The translations under genes were made by a program, and so were the position numbers. Of a stretch of 64,000 bases of DNA, positions 9,746 through 19,585 are shown piece after piece (position 1 is the stretch's first letter; every line of letters begins with the position of its first letter). Under the pieces are notes generated by a model, which saw only the letters and a list, made by a program, of their open reading frames with translations, did no database searches and was not told the origin of the DNA. Source of the stretch: Dermabacter hominis NBRC 106157 (GTDB taxonomy: Bacteria; Actinomycetota; Actinomycetes; Actinomycetales; Dermabacteraceae); contig NZ_BCSI01000006.1 in the NCBI RefSeq assembly GCF_001570785.1, forward strand, positions 1 to 64,000, read 5' to 3'.

Positions 9746-10578
9746 CGGTTGCTCTCCTCTGCGATGGCGTGGATGGTGCTGGACAAAAGCTTCGCGAGGC
9801 GCGGAGCCGCAGCGCGCCCTGCCTCAATGACTTCTTCGTGGTTGAGCGACGTCGGGGAGATTCCCGCGGCAAGGTTTGTCACGAGCGAGAAGCCGAGCAC
9901 GTCGAGGCCCGCTTCGCGCGCAGCCATGGCCTCGAGCACGGTCGACATGCCCACGAGGCTCGCACCGAGAACGCGCGCCATTTGGACCTCCGCGGGGGAC
10001 TCGTAGAACGGTCCGCGAAATTGCATGTAGATGCCTTCGTCGAGGCTCGGATCGATTGACTTCGCGATCTCGCGCAGGCGCGGTGTGTAGATGTCGGTTT
10101 GGTCGACGAAGGTCGCACCCGTGATCGGGCTGTCACCCGTGAAGTTGATGTGATCGGTGATGAGTACGGGACTACCCGGCTTCCACTGTTCGTTCAGGCC
10201 GCCGCAGCCGTTGGTCAGCACGAGCGTCGTCGCGCCAAATTCGGCAGCGGTGCGCACGCCATGGACCGTGGCGCCTACGCCATGGCCCTCGTAATAGTGG
10301 GTGCGGGCACCGAGGACGAGCACGCGGGGCCCGCCGGGAATCTCATAAATCCGGAGGGTTCCGACGTGGCCTTCGACCGAGGGCTTCTGGAAACCGGGGA
10401 TCGCGTCGGCGGGAGTGCTGAACAGTTCGGTGCCGAGAAGCTCGGCTGCCCCGGACCAGCCGGATCCGAGCGTCACGGCAATGTCAATTCGCTCGATGCC
10501 GGAGGCTTCGCGCAGGGCGTTTGCCGCGTCCTTGGCGAGGAGGTACGGGTCGGGTGTCGTGTGTGCATTGTCAGTCAT
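9742..10578 (-). CDS. punA: Purine nucleoside phosphorylase
   Basis: The enzyme splits purine nucleosides with phosphate into the base and (deoxy)ribose-1-phosphate. At 278 residues it matches the trimeric PNP class. VTLGSGWSG holds the phosphate-binding region, RTHYYEGHG the phosphate/ribose loop, and TNGCGGLN and DHINFTG the base-site segments. ATG has no Shine-Dalgarno at normal distance; AGGAGG lies about 26 nt upstream. Instead TAGGCT sits exactly 6 nt before it, as for a leaderless transcript. It is coupled by ATGA to the phosphomutase gene. Confidence 0.94.
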   Translation of the reverse strand: MTDNAHTTPDPYLLAKDAANALREASGIERIDIAVTLGSGWSGAAELLGTELFSTPADAIPGFQKPSVEGHVGTLRIYEIPGGPRVLVLGARTHYYEGHGVGATVHGVRTAAEFGATTLVLTNGCGGLNEQWKPGSPVLITDHINFTGDSPITGATFVDQTDIYTPRLREIAKSIDPSLDEGIYMQFRGPFYESPAEVQMARVLGASLVGMSTVLEAMAAREAGLDVLGFSLVTNLAAGISPTSLNHEEVIEAGRAAAPRLAKLLSSTIHAIAEESNR

Positions 10579-10584
10579 GCGACA

Positions 10585-10590
10585 AGCCTA
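10585..10590 (-). promoter_or_regulatory. Candidate leaderless -10 box for punA
   Basis: TAGGCT stands 6 nt before the punA ATG and fits the actinobacterial -10 pattern TANNNT. A start at +1 would explain the lack of a properly spaced ribosome binding site. No convincing -35 box is visible. Confidence 0.4.
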
Positions 10591-10605
10591 CCCGCGCGGG
10601 ACCTC

Positions 10606-12381
10606 CTAATCTTCGATCGAGCAGAGTTGCGCACCCGCGGAAACCGTGGCGCCGATCTCCGCGTCGAGGTTCGTCACAATTCCGCTCCGGTGCGCAAGGA
10701 TCGGCTGCTCCATTTTCATCGCCTCAAGGACGAGGATGAGGTCACCGTCGGCGACGGTTTGCCCCTCCTCGACGGCGATCTTGACGATGGTTCCCTGCAT
10801 GGGTGCGCTCACCGCATGGCCGCCGGCCGAGGTACTCCGGGCGCTGCTCGTGCGACGCTTGCGGCGCTGGGGAGTGGCTGCACGAGGCGCGCGCAGAGAC
10901 GCGGGAAGCGAGATCTCGACCTTGCGCCCGTCGATCTCGACGATGACGTCCTCGCGATCCTCGACGTCGTCCGTGGCGTTCGGGAGAGCGGAGGGGGTGA
11001 TGTCACCCGAGAATTCCGTCTCAATCCAGCGCGTGTGCACGGCGAAGGGAGTATCCGGATCGCTCGGCGCGAATGCTGGATCGTCGACGACGAGTCGGTG
11101 GAAGGGCATGACGGTGGGAATGCCGTCGATGCGGAACTCAGCGAGGGCACGACGTGAGCGCTCGAGCGCCTCCTCGCGGGTCGCACCGGTCACGATGAGC
11201 TTCGCGAGCATGGAGTCGAAGTAGCCGGAAATCGAGTCACCCGTGCGTACACCCGAGTCGACGCGCACGCCCGGGCCGAGGGGCGGTTCGAAAAGCTTGA
11301 CGGGCCCGGGGGCGGGGAGGAATCCTCGCCCCGCGTCTTCGCCGTTGATGCGGAACTCAAAGGAGTGTCCGCGAGTCTGAGGATCCACGGGGGAGATTTC
11401 CTCGCCCGCGGCGATGCGGAACTGTTCGCGCACAAGGTCGACTCCCGTGACCTCTTCGGTCACGGGATGCTCGACCTGGAGGCGCGTGTTGACTTCGAGG
11501 AACGAGATGGTGCCGTCCTGACCCACGAGAAACTCGCACGTGCCCGCCCCCACGTAGTGGGCTTCCTTCAAAATCGCTTTGGACGATTCGACAAGGCGCG
11601 CGTGTTGCTCGTCGCTCAAAAATGGTGCAGGCGCCTCCTCGACGAGTTTCTGGTGGCGTCGTTGGAGCGAGCAGTCCCTGGTAGAGACGACCTGGACGTT
11701 GCCGTGGCTATCGGCGAGGCACTGCGTTTCCACGTGGCGCGGTGCGTCGAGGTAGCGCTCAACAAAGCATTCTCCACGGCCGAACGATGCGATTGCCTCG
11801 CGAGTCGCGGAGTCGAAGAGCTCGCGCACCTCACTGAGCTCACGCGCGACTTTCAAACCGCGCCCGCCCCCGCCGAATGCCGCCTTGATGGCGATTGGGA
11901 GGCCGTGCTCCTTGGCAAAGGCGACCACTTCGCCCGAATCTTTGACGGGATCCTTGGTGCCCGCAACGAGCGGCGCTCCTGCCGCCTGGGCAATATGGCG
12001 TGCGGAGACCTTGTCGCCGAGCTTCTCGATGGCCTCGGGACTGGGGCCGATCCACACGAGGCCAGCGTCAATCACGGCTTGCGCGAAGTCCGCACGCTCC
12101 GACAGAAACCCGTAGCCCGGGTGGATTGCTTCAGCGCCGCTTCGCTGCGCGATGTCGAGAAGCTTGTCGATCACGAGATAGCTCTGCGCGGCGCTCGCTC
12201 CGCCGAGGGCGTAGGCCTCGTCCGCGACGCGCGTGTGCAGAGCGTCGCGATCCGAGTCGGAATACACGGCGATCGATCGCAGCCCGGCGTCGCGGCAGGC
12301 ACGGGCAATGCGTACGGCGATCTCACCACGATTGGCAATGAGAACCGTGCGGAACGGTCGATGGAGCGCGGGCTTAGGCAT
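10606..12381 (-). CDS. accA: Acyl-CoA carboxylase alpha subunit (biotin carboxylase + BCCP)
   Basis: The 591-residue subunit carboxylates its own biotin and presents it to the beta subunit. It makes malonyl-CoA or methylmalonyl-CoA for fatty acid synthesis. [16 protein letters not shown] starts the biotin carboxylase domain; ATP-grasp segments include [10 protein letters not shown] and the catalytic [14 protein letters not shown]. The C-terminal BCCP domain has biotinyl lysine K556 in EAMKM, preceded by an Ala/Arg-rich linker. ATG has AAAGGA 7 nt upstream. It is the counterpart of mycobacterial AccA3 and lies downstream of maf. The beta and epsilon subunits and biotin ligase are a few kb away. 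Confidence 0.93.
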   Translation of the reverse strand: MPKPALHRPFRTVLIANRGEIAVRIARACRDAGLRSIAVYSDSDRDALHTRVADEAYALGGASAAQSYLVIDKLLDIAQRSGAEAIHPGYGFLSERADFAQAVIDAGLVWIGPSPEAIEKLGDKVSARHIAQAAGAPLVAGTKDPVKDSGEVVAFAKEHGLPIAIKAAFGGGGRGLKVARELSEVRELFDSATREAIASFGRGECFVERYLDAPRHVETQCLADSHGNVQVVSTRDCSLQRRHQKLVEEAPAPFLSDEQHARLVESSKAILKEAHYVGAGTCEFLVGQDGTISFLEVNTRLQVEHPVTEEVTGVDLVREQFRIAAGEEISPVDPQTRGHSFEFRINGEDAGRGFLPAPGPVKLFEPPLGPGVRVDSGVRTGDSISGYFDSMLAKLIVTGATREEALERSRRALAEFRIDGIPTVMPFHRLVVDDPAFAPSDPDTPFAVHTRWIETEFSGDITPSALPNATDDVEDREDVIVEIDGRKVEISLPASLRAPRAATPQRRKRRTSSARSTSAGGHAVSAPMQGTIVKIAVEEGQTVADGDLILVLEAMKMEQPILAHRSGIVTNLDAEIGATVSAGAQLCSIED

Positions 12382-12456
12382 TCGGGATCCTTTTCAGGTG
12401 TCGGGCGAAGTGCTCAGCAACCTTCCGAGCATATACCGCCCGTAGACGAAAGAGCT

Positions 12457-13176
12457 TTACGGCGTGGGCGTGGGACGCCAAAGGTCAGTGATCGGGAGAG
12501 AAATCTCCGCGAGCATCCGGCGAAGAAGCGGAAGCGACAGACCGATGACCGCGTGGTGATCGCCCTCGATGCGTTCAATGAAGGGGCCGCCGTACCCGTC
12601 GATCGTGAAGGCGCCCGCAACCCAAAGCGGTTCGGCCGTCGACACGTACGCGTCGATCTCGGCATCGGAAAGCTCGGCAAAATAGACATCTGTCGATGCC
12701 GTATTGCCGAACGTCGCCCCGGTTCCGCCATCGAGCGGGTCGCGATCATCGATGAGCCAGTGCCCCGAATGAAGTCGCGCCCTCTTTCCTCGCATCTCCC
12801 GCCACCTCTCGCGTGCGGCATCTGCCGTGCGGGGCTTGCCTACGAGGGTGCCATCGATCTCGAGCATCGAATCGCCCCCGAGAACGACATAGCCACCCTC
12901 GCTCGCCGCGCACGACGCTTCGGCCTTCGCTCTGGCGAGTGTCAACACTTGATCCTCGAAGGCCATCTCGCCCGAGGACTTGAGCGCCGCGGCGAGAACA
13001 GCCTCCTCGTCCACATCCGCGGGCAGGGTCGTGAACTCGATCCCCGCACGCGTCAGCACGGCCTTACGGCCGGCAGATTGGGAGGCCAAGAGCAGGAGCG
13101 GTTCGTGAAGTGGGGTTCCGACGGTTGCAGGGCTGCCGTCGGCCCCTTCGCCCACCCCGGGGAGCCCGCTGTTCAT
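12457..13176 (-). CDS. maf: Maf family nucleotide pyrophosphatase
   Basis: The 239-residue Maf/Ham1-fold protein hydrolyses non-canonical or modified nucleoside triphosphates. The N-terminal motif is LASQSAGRK, a variant of the usual LASxSPRR, with G-G-D-S holding the catalytic aspartate, LVGKP, and a C-terminal GAFTIDGYGGPFI. An upstream extension of 91 residues in the same frame is Arg-rich and antisense-like, so ATG 13176 is taken. It overlaps the stop of the DUF885 gene (ATGA). The maf-accA order is conserved in actinobacteria. Confidence 0.9.
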   Translation of the reverse strand: MNSGLPGVGEGADGSPATVGTPLHEPLLLLASQSAGRKAVLTRAGIEFTTLPADVDEEAVLAAALKSSGEMAFEDQVLTLARAKAEASCAASEGGYVVLGGDSMLEIDGTLVGKPRTADAARERWREMRGKRARLHSGHWLIDDRDPLDGGTGATFGNTASTDVYFAELSDAEIDAYVSTAEPLWVAGAFTIDGYGGPFIERIEGDHHAVIGLSLPLLRRMLAEISLPITDLWRPTPTP

Positions 13177-14873
13177 GCACCGACCCCGCTGCCGTGGGGA
13201 GCCGAAAGAGCGGAGCGCAGCACCGAAAGCGGCAGGCTGCCGAGCTCGAGCGCTTCGCGATGGAAGTCGCGAAGAGACGTGCCGCGCGCGAGAGCCTCGT
13301 CGCGCAACTGCTCCCAGACTCGCTGGCCGAGCTTGTAGCTCGGGGCCTGGCCGGCCCAACCGAGATAGCGGTGATACTCGAAGCGCTGAATCGGCTCTTC
13401 CATGCGCCAGTGCTCGCGGACGAACTCCCAACCGCGCTCGTAGGTCCACTGCCCGCCACCAAACTGTTCAGGAACGGGAAGTTCGTTGTGAAGACCGATA
13501 TCGAGGACGACGCGGCCGGCGCGCATGCGCTGCTCCATGAGCATGCCGAGCTTTTCTCCATCGGTTGTGAGATAGCCGAGCTCCTCCATGAGCCGCTCTG
13601 CGTACAGCGCCCAGCCTTCGCCGTGGCCCGACACCCACATGAACGACGCGCGCCAGCGGTTCAGACGCTCCGCTTGAAGCTGCTGCGTGCCCACCTGGAG
13701 GTGATGCCCGGGCACGCCCTCGTGGTACACGGTTGTGGTTTCACTCCACGTGCGGAACGTGTCAACTCCGGCGGGGGTATCCCACCACATGCGACCGGGG
13801 CGCGAGAAGTCCTCGCTCGGGCCGGTGTAGTAGATGCCGCCCGCGCCCGTTTCAGCGATCATGCATTCCAGGCGCGTGAGCTCCTCCGGAATATCAAAGT
13901 GCGTCCCGGCAAGATCACGAATCGCCGCGTCGGAAAGCTCCTGCATCCACGCCTTGAGGTTGTCGGTGCCGTGAAGAACGAGCGACTCATCGGCATTGAG
14001 GGAGGCCATCGCGGCATCGATAGAATCGCCGCCGCCATTGCCGTAATGCGCATTCAGGCGCGAGGCTACCTGCTTCTGTTCGTCGATCAGGCGCGTGAGT
14101 TCCTCAACACCGAACTCGTATGCCTCCTCGACGTCGATCTCTTCGCCGAGGAACGTGCGCGAACCGAGCTGGTAGGCCTCGCGGCCGACGGCGTCCTTCT
14201 CGGGAGCGTTGTCCGCAAGTTCCTCAAACACCTCTGCGAGTTTCGTATAGGCCTCGCACGCGAGGTTCACGTTCTGTTCAAGCTTCGCGCGGGCCGAGCC
14301 CTCAAGGCCGGACTTGGCGACGAGGGAGGGGAAGAAACCGTCGGCCTTCGTGAAGGAGCGTGACTGTTCCGCGCCGATGAGCTGCTGGCGCTTTGCCGCG
14401 AGAACCCCCTTCGACGCGGCGTATCGGAGCGATTCGGCGTAGCCCTCGACGGCCGCCGGCACGCGTGCGAGGCGCTCGCTGATCGTGTCCCAATCCTCGG
14501 CGCTTTCGTTCGGCATCATGTCAAAAATGCTGCGGATCCCTTGAACGGGGGAGGCGATGTTGTTCACGGTCGCATGCGTGAGGAGCGCGTCGTGATGCTC
14601 GAGCTCGAGGCCGAGGCGCTCGCGCATGGCTGCGCGCGTTACGTGATCGACATCGTCGCCAGGATGCTCACGCTCAACGCCGTCAAGGGCGGCGAGCGTC
14701 TCGCGCGTCAGTGAAGCGCCCTTTTCAAGACCTTCTGGGGACAAGTCGTCCATGAGGTGATCCTGGCCGGGAACGCCGAGGCTCGTGGCGGTCATGGGGC
14801 TCAAAGCGATCGAGCGCTCAACAAAATCATTCGCGACGTGATCGGTAGGGCTAGGGGTGCGCTTCGTTGTCAT
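13173..14873 (-). CDS. DUF885 family zinc-dependent peptidase-like protein
   Basis: The 566-residue DUF885 protein has the distinctive HEGVPGHH zinc motif in the middle, then GHGEGWALYAERLMEEL, which supplies a further glutamate ligand. By family this is a gluzincin-like carboxypeptidase; no signal peptide is seen, so it is probably cytoplasmic. ATG 14873 is preferred over an extension of 49 residues because TACAGT lies 6 nt upstream (leaderless pattern) and the family begins here. It is coupled by ATGA to maf. Substrate unknown. Confidence 0.85.
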   Translation of the reverse strand: MTTKRTPSPTDHVANDFVERSIALSPMTATSLGVPGQDHLMDDLSPEGLEKGASLTRETLAALDGVEREHPGDDVDHVTRAAMRERLGLELEHHDALLTHATVNNIASPVQGIRSIFDMMPNESAEDWDTISERLARVPAAVEGYAESLRYAASKGVLAAKRQQLIGAEQSRSFTKADGFFPSLVAKSGLEGSARAKLEQNVNLACEAYTKLAEVFEELADNAPEKDAVGREAYQLGSRTFLGEEIDVEEAYEFGVEELTRLIDEQKQVASRLNAHYGNGGGDSIDAAMASLNADESLVLHGTDNLKAWMQELSDAAIRDLAGTHFDIPEELTRLECMIAETGAGGIYYTGPSEDFSRPGRMWWDTPAGVDTFRTWSETTTVYHEGVPGHHLQVGTQQLQAERLNRWRASFMWVSGHGEGWALYAERLMEELGYLTTDGEKLGMLMEQRMRAGRVVLDIGLHNELPVPEQFGGGQWTYERGWEFVREHWRMEEPIQRFEYHRYLGWAGQAPSYKLGQRVWEQLRDEALARGTSLRDFHREALELGSLPLSVLRSALSAPHGSGVGA

Positions 14874-14879
14874 GGCACC

Positions 14880-14885
14880 ACTGTA
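14880..14885 (-). promoter_or_regulatory. Candidate leaderless -10 box for the DUF885 gene
   Basis: TACAGT lies 6 nt before the ATG, in the short gap after accE, and no ribosome binding site is apparent. A promoter here would let the DUF885-maf-accA genes be transcribed apart from accD-accE. Confidence 0.4.
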
Positions 14886-14895
14886 GTCGCGTGAG

Positions 14896-15189
14896 TCAGC
14901 GCTGGGAGAAAATCCAGGAGCTTTGGCCTGCGCTCGCGCGGAGGGAGTGAGCCGATCTGTGGGTGCGCACGGGAGAATTCCATGCCGAGGATGAGCCTCC
15001 TGCGCGCTCTGCGATTTCACGCTGGTGTGCCTCTTCTCGCGAAATCGCGCTCATCGCCGCGACCGCCACTGAAATGGCGGCGATTTCTTCCTCGGCAAGG
15101 CGGCCCGAGACAAGTTCGACGCTTGGGCGAGGCTCTGCTCCGTCGCTTCCGGCGAATGAAGGAGGGCTCAGCTGCTCGTGAGCGCTCAC
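14896..15189 (-). CDS. accE: Acyl-CoA carboxylase epsilon subunit-like small protein
   Basis: This small protein of 97 residues starts at GTG overlapping the accD stop (GTGA). Its core, [18 protein letters not shown], matches the pattern of the actinobacterial AccE family, in which V-x-G-x-P-x-x-E-E-x-A-A-L begins the protein. The C terminus has [12 protein letters not shown], like the family's SAW-x-x-P-x-R tail. AccE subunits hold the alpha and beta subunits together and raise activity. The position directly after the beta subunit supports the call. The sequence is short, so this rests on motif and context. Confidence 0.75.
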   Translation of the reverse strand: MSAHEQLSPPSFAGSDGAEPRPSVELVSGRLAEEEIAAISVAVAAMSAISREEAHQREIAERAGGSSSAWNSPVRTHRSAHSLRASAGQSSWIFSQR

Positions 15190-16772
15190 AGCGGAATGTT
15201 CCCGTGTTTCTTTGTGGGCAGGGCGTCACGCTTGGTCCGCAGTGCCCTGAGCGCCCGCGTAATCGCCTCGCGAGTCTCGTGAGGCTGAATCACGCCGTCG
15301 AGAAGGCCCCGCTCAGCGGCCACATAGGGATTCGCGAAGGTCTCTTCGTACTCGGTTTGGAACTGTGCGCGAAGCGCCTCGGCGTCCTCGCCTGCTTCGC
15401 CGGCTGCTTTGAGTTCCTTTCGGTGAAGGATATTGACCGCTCCCTGTGCACCCATGACCGCGATTTGAGCGGTTGGCCACGCGAGATTGATATCCGCACC
15501 AAGCTCCTTCGAGCCCATCACGATGTACGCGCCGCCGTACGCCTTGCGGGTGATGACGGTAATGAGCGGGACGGTCGCCTCAGCATACGCGTACAGAAGC
15601 TTCGCGCCGCGGCGAATAATGCCGCCATACTCCTGGCCCGTTCCCGGGAGAAAACCCGGCACATCCACGAAAGTCAGCACCGGAATGTTGAAGGAATCGC
15701 ATAGTCGAACGAAGCGTGCGGCTTTCTCGCTCGCATCGATATCGAGCGTGCCTGCGAGCTGCGAAGGCTGATTCGCGACGATGCCGACGCTGTGCCCTTC
15801 GACTCGCCCGAAACCCACGATGACGTTTTTCGCGAAATTCCCGTGGATCTCGAGGAACTCGTCGTCGAGGACCGCCTCGACCACGCTGAGCATGTCGTAG
15901 GGCTGATTCGGGGAATCGGGGACGAGGCGATCGAGCGCGCGGTCTTCCGCTCTCGGTTCGAGATCCGATTCGTCGGGATAGACGGGGGCCTCAGTAAGTG
16001 TGTTCGCCGGAAGATACGAGAGAAGGTCTCGTACGTAATCGAGTGCGTCTGACTCATCGCTCGCCATGTAATGCGCGACTCCGGACGTGCTCGAGTGCGT
16101 GCGAGCCCCGCCAAGTTCCTCAAAGCCCACGCTCTCGCCAGTGACGGTCTTGATGACGTCGGGACCCGTAATGAACATGTGCGAGGACTTCTCCACCATC
16201 ACGATGATGTCCGTGAGCGCAGGTGAGTACACGGCGCCGCCAGCCGCGGGCCCCATGATCAGAGAGATCTGGGGGATAACGCCCGAAGCACGCGTGTTCC
16301 GCCGGAAAATTCCCGCGAAGGCCGCGAGTGACGCAACGCCTTCCTGGATGCGCGCGCCACCGCCGTCGAGGATCCCGATAATCGGAACCCCGGTGGACAG
16401 TGCGAGGTCTTGAATCTTCTGGATCTTCTTGCCGTGTGCCTCGCCGAGTGAGCCACCGAGAACAGTGAAATCCTGCGAGTACACGCACACCTGGCGGCCA
16501 TCGATCGTCCCGTACCCCGTGACGATTCCATCGCCATCGATACGTTTATTCTCGAGCCCAAAATTGTGGCTTTGGTGGCGCACGAAGCGATCGGTCTCGA
16601 CAAACGATCCCGCATCGAGGAGTTCCTCGATGCGCTCGCGGGCGGTTTTCTTGCCGCGCGCGTGCTGCTTCTTGATCGCTGCGGCCCCCGCCTCCGTGAC
16701 GGCCGCATTCTCGCGGGACCGAAGTTCGTCAAGTCTCTCGGCGGTCGTGGACCGCCTCGGGGTCTCGTTCAC
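15186..16772 (-). CDS. accD: Acyl-CoA carboxylase beta subunit (carboxyltransferase)
   Basis: The carboxyltransferase subunit (528 residues from this start) moves CO2 from biotin to acetyl- or propionyl-CoA. Both halves of the crotonase fold are present. The N half has [10 protein letters not shown] and [15 protein letters not shown]. The C half has [24 protein letters not shown] and [12 protein letters not shown], the paired oxyanion-hole regions. It resembles the AccD5/PccB type. The frame is open further upstream, but the first GTGs with good SDs are 16772 (AGGAG, 5 nt) and 16778 (GGAG, 5 nt). Either is possible, and the family starts here. The short gap to divergent birA holds both promoters. 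Confidence 0.93.
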   Translation of the reverse strand: MNETPRRSTTAERLDELRSRENAAVTEAGAAAIKKQHARGKKTARERIEELLDAGSFVETDRFVRHQSHNFGLENKRIDGDGIVTGYGTIDGRQVCVYSQDFTVLGGSLGEAHGKKIQKIQDLALSTGVPIIGILDGGGARIQEGVASLAAFAGIFRRNTRASGVIPQISLIMGPAAGGAVYSPALTDIIVMVEKSSHMFITGPDVIKTVTGESVGFEELGGARTHSSTSGVAHYMASDESDALDYVRDLLSYLPANTLTEAPVYPDESDLEPRAEDRALDRLVPDSPNQPYDMLSVVEAVLDDEFLEIHGNFAKNVIVGFGRVEGHSVGIVANQPSQLAGTLDIDASEKAARFVRLCDSFNIPVLTFVDVPGFLPGTGQEYGGIIRRGAKLLYAYAEATVPLITVITRKAYGGAYIVMGSKELGADINLAWPTAQIAVMGAQGAVNILHRKELKAAGEAGEDAEALRAQFQTEYEETFANPYVAAERGLLDGVIQPHETREAITRALRALRTKRDALPTKKHGNIPL

Positions 16773-16865
16773 TCCCACTCCTGCTCCGTCGTGGCCTGGC
16801 ACAATTGCTCTCGTGAGTGTACGCCATAGTGGAAAAGCGAGGCAGCGAAGAGGGAGTGAAAGGCC

Positions 16866-17642
16866 GTGAGTGAGCATTTGCGTATCGACTATGTGGACTC
16901 CTGCACCTCGACCCTCGACATTCTCACCGAGCCGCCTTACGACGCGCTCGAAGCGCCGTTCGCTCTCTTGACTCTCGATCAGCGCGCCGGGCATGGGCGG
17001 CAAGGGCGGCGCTGGCAGAACCGGCCGGGAGAATCCCTCGCGCTCACGCTCGCGTGGCCGCTGCCGGGACCCGAGCGCCGAGGCTGGTACCCGCTCGCCG
17101 TGGCCCTCGCCGTTCTCGATGCCTGCGCTGAAGTAGCCCCCGGGGCTGCATTACCCCTTGTGAAGTGGCCAAACGACATTCTCTCGCTCTCAGGCGAGAA
17201 GATCGCGGGGATTCTCGTTCGGCTTGACCGTGGGCGTCTCCTCGCGGGAGTTGGCGTCAATCTCGTGGGGGAGATTGAACGGGGGCGCGAGGGGTTGGAG
17301 AAGGCGCAGACGCTTGCGAGCATGGATGCTTTGTACGGTGGAGTTCTCGCCGATGCGGATGGGCGCTGCGAGTTTGGCGCCGTGCTCGCGCGAAACATCG
17401 CGCGCATTTTCGCACTTGTCGATCACGGCGGAGAGGACTTCAGACACCTGCAGAGGCGGTATGCTGTGAACTGCCTCACTGTGGGGTCGTCGGTTGTTGT
17501 GACGACACCGGCGGGTGCCACCTACAGCGCGAGGGCGCTCGGGATCGATCCAGTGGGCAGGCTGCTCGTCCACAATGCCGATCGAGGTCACCACGCTCTC
17601 GATGCCGCCGACGTCCATCTGGCGCGGCCGAAGCAAGTGTGA
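16866..17642 (+). CDS. birA: Biotin--[acetyl-CoA-carboxylase] ligase
   Basis: The ligase makes biotinyl-AMP and attaches biotin to the BCCP lysine. At 258 residues it has no N-terminal helix-turn-helix, so it is a monofunctional enzyme and not a repressor. [11 protein letters not shown] (40-50) is the biotin/AMP loop, followed by VKWPNDI and [11 protein letters not shown] start; the spacing to GGGAG is loose. Divergent from accD, whose partner accA is its substrate. Confidence 0.93.
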   Translation: MSEHLRIDYVDSCTSTLDILTEPPYDALEAPFALLTLDQRAGHGRQGRRWQNRPGESLALTLAWPLPGPERRGWYPLAVALAVLDACAEVAPGAALPLVKWPNDILSLSGEKIAGILVRLDRGRLLAGVGVNLVGEIERGREGLEKAQTLASMDALYGGVLADADGRCEFGAVLARNIARIFALVDHGGEDFRHLQRRYAVNCLTVGSSVVVTTPAGATYSARALGIDPVGRLLVHNADRGHHALDAADVHLARPKQV

Positions 17643-17685
17643 GCACCAGGAGATGCGGGATTCGAGGACAGAACGAAAGGACCCG

Positions 17686-18795
17686 ATGAGTACCGTCCAC
17701 GATCGTGAGGAGCCCAGCGCGCCCGTCGCAGGCGACGCCGTGCCGAATGAGCTCAACGAACGCTTTGCGCGCGTGCGTGGCGCCATTGGTGCACTCGAGC
17801 GCTCCCTCCTCGACGGCGAACGCGAATACTCCAGGCGGGATCTCGAAGAAGACTTCAACGTCGACCGGCAACTCAGTACCGACTATTGGCGCGGACTCGG
17901 GTTTTCCAACGTCGCCTTCGACACGACCGTCTTCACCGAAGACGATGCCGAAGCGATCGCCGACCTCGCCGCTCTCGTCAACGACGGCACCTTGAGCGAC
18001 GACGCATTTGTCACGATTGTTCGCGGGCTCGGCTTTCATATGGGACGCCTCGCGATGTGGCTTACCGAAGCACTCGTGGACGATGCCAAGCAACGCCACG
18101 GCATGAGCGACACCGAAGCGCGTATGCGCATGCTCGAGAGCGTTCCGCAGTTCGTCGAAATCTTCGAACACCAAGCGATCCACGTGTTCCGCCGGCAAAT
18201 GTCGGCCTACACCGCGCGTGCCGGTGCGGAGATTCTGCGGACCTCGACGAGTGAATGGGACGACGATTCTCTCCCGCTCCCGCGCGCCGTTGGCTTCGCG
18301 GACCTCGTCCAGTTCACGCGCCTCGCTCAGTCGATCGATGGCATCGAGCTTGCCGGGGTCATCAGGGATTTTGAGAACCTCACACGCGATGTCATTTCTG
18401 ACGGCGGCGGGCGCGTCGTCAAGACGGTGGGCGACGAAGTAATGTTCCTCGCCGATACCCCGGAGGACGGCGTCAGAATCGCGCTGTCGATTTCGGAAAA
18501 CATTAAGCGTCAGCCGTCGCTGCCCAACGTGCGCGTGGGCCTTGCGTGGGGAAACATGTTTTCCCGCTACGGGGATGTGTTCGGCCCCAAAGTGAATCTC
18601 GCGGCGAGGCTCGAAGGTATCGCCGAACCGGGTGCGGTCGTGATCGACGGCGAGACGGCGGATCTGGTCGACCGCGCCTTCCCGGGCGGATTTACGCGCG
18701 TAGCCGAATGGACGGAGGAGCTTCACGGGATCGGCGAGACCGCCATTGTGAGGGTCGAACGGGCTGCGGCCTCGCTCATCGAGCGTCACTCGTGA
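17686..18795 (+). CDS. Class III adenylate cyclase with N-terminal regulatory domain
   Basis: The protein has 369 residues. The C-terminal cyclase homology domain (about 195-345) has metal-binding D206 and D250, adenine-selecting K246 and D297, and N304 and R308 in VNLAARL. All residues expected for ATP cyclisation are therefore present. The first 190 residues are a helical domain like the autoinhibitory region of mycobacterial Rv1264/Rv2212-type cyclases. There is no membrane segment. ATG 17686 has GAAAGGA close upstream; longer in-frame starts lie inside birA. It sits between birA and a two-component system; no effector gene is adjacent. Confidence 0.9.
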   Translation: MSTVHDREEPSAPVAGDAVPNELNERFARVRGAIGALERSLLDGEREYSRRDLEEDFNVDRQLSTDYWRGLGFSNVAFDTTVFTEDDAEAIADLAALVNDGTLSDDAFVTIVRGLGFHMGRLAMWLTEALVDDAKQRHGMSDTEARMRMLESVPQFVEIFEHQAIHVFRRQMSAYTARAGAEILRTSTSEWDDDSLPLPRAVGFADLVQFTRLAQSIDGIELAGVIRDFENLTRDVISDGGGRVVKTVGDEVMFLADTPEDGVRIALSISENIKRQPSLPNVRVGLAWGNMFSRYGDVFGPKVNLAARLEGIAEPGAVVIDGETADLVDRAFPGGFTRVAEWTEELHGIGETAIVRVERAAASLIERHS

Positions 18796-18867
18796 GAGAG
18801 TAGGGAGTCGCTTGAAGGTCTGCGCTTCTCACAGCGGGGACACACGCACTCGGGTAAGGATGACTTC

Positions 18868-19566
18868 GTGACACGACTACTTCTTGTTGAAGACGATTCG
18901 GCGATCGCAGAGCCCCTCTCGCGAGCCCTCGACCGCGAAGGCTACTCCGTTGTGAGAGCGTCAAGAGGAATTGACGCCCTGACCATCGTCGCGAGCGAGG
19001 ACCACATCGACTTCGTGATTCTCGATCTGGGCCTACCCGACATCGACGGCCTCGAAGTATGCAGGAGGCTTCGCAAAGGTGGCCTCGAGGCCCCCGTTCT
19101 CATTCTCACCGCGCGAGCCGACGAGGTCGACGCGGTTGTGGGGCTCGACGCTGGCGCCGACGATTACGTGACTAAGCCCTTCCGTCTCGGTGAGCTCCAA
19201 GCCCGTATCCGAGCCCTCCTTCGGCGGACCCAGGTCGCAGAAGACACGAGCTCGAACGTGTACGACATCAACGGGGTGAGCCTCGATCCATCCGCGCGCC
19301 GCGTGTACGTCGACGGCGAGGAGCTCTCCCTCAGCGCTAAAGAGTTCGATCTTCTCGCGGTGCTCATGCGCGAAGCAGGAAGCGTCGTCACTCGCGACGA
19401 TCTCATGCGGGAGGTGTGGGGCGCCGAGTGGTGGGGCTCCACGAAAACGCTCGACATGCACATTTCGTGGCTGCGCCGCAAACTTGGCGACGACGCGACA
19501 AGTCCCAAGCGCATCACCACCATTCGCGGCGTGGGTTTCCGCTTCGAAGACACCGACGCCCACTAA
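18868..19566 (+). CDS. OmpR-family response regulator
   Basis: The 232-residue protein has a receiver domain (1-118) with acidic pocket E8-D9-D10, phospho-acceptor D53 in ILDLGLPD, and K103 in VTKPF. The winged-helix DNA-binding domain (about 130-228) ends in TIRGVGFRF, typical of OmpR/PhoB. The GTG start has AAGG about 8 nt upstream. The histidine kinase gene begins 19 nt downstream, so they form a pair. The regulon is unknown. Confidence 0.93.
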   Translation: MTRLLLVEDDSAIAEPLSRALDREGYSVVRASRGIDALTIVASEDHIDFVILDLGLPDIDGLEVCRRLRKGGLEAPVLILTARADEVDAVVGLDAGADDYVTKPFRLGELQARIRALLRRTQVAEDTSSNVYDINGVSLDPSARRVYVDGEELSLSAKEFDLLAVLMREAGSVVTRDDLMREVWGAEWWGSTKTLDMHISWLRRKLGDDATSPKRITTIRGVGFRFEDTDAH

Positions 19567-19585
19567 GGCGCGCTAGGCGCTCACC

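Noticed and set aside
10591-10600. CCCGCGCGGG palindrome between AGGAGG and punA
   Set aside because: It could form only a 3-bp stem with a 4-nt loop, or 5-bp cruciform arms. It is too short to claim a terminator or a ribosome-site switch.
11365-13338. 657-codon plus-strand frame opposite accA and maf
   Set aside because: It spans two well-recognised genes on the other strand and matches no family. Length alone is expected at this GC content.
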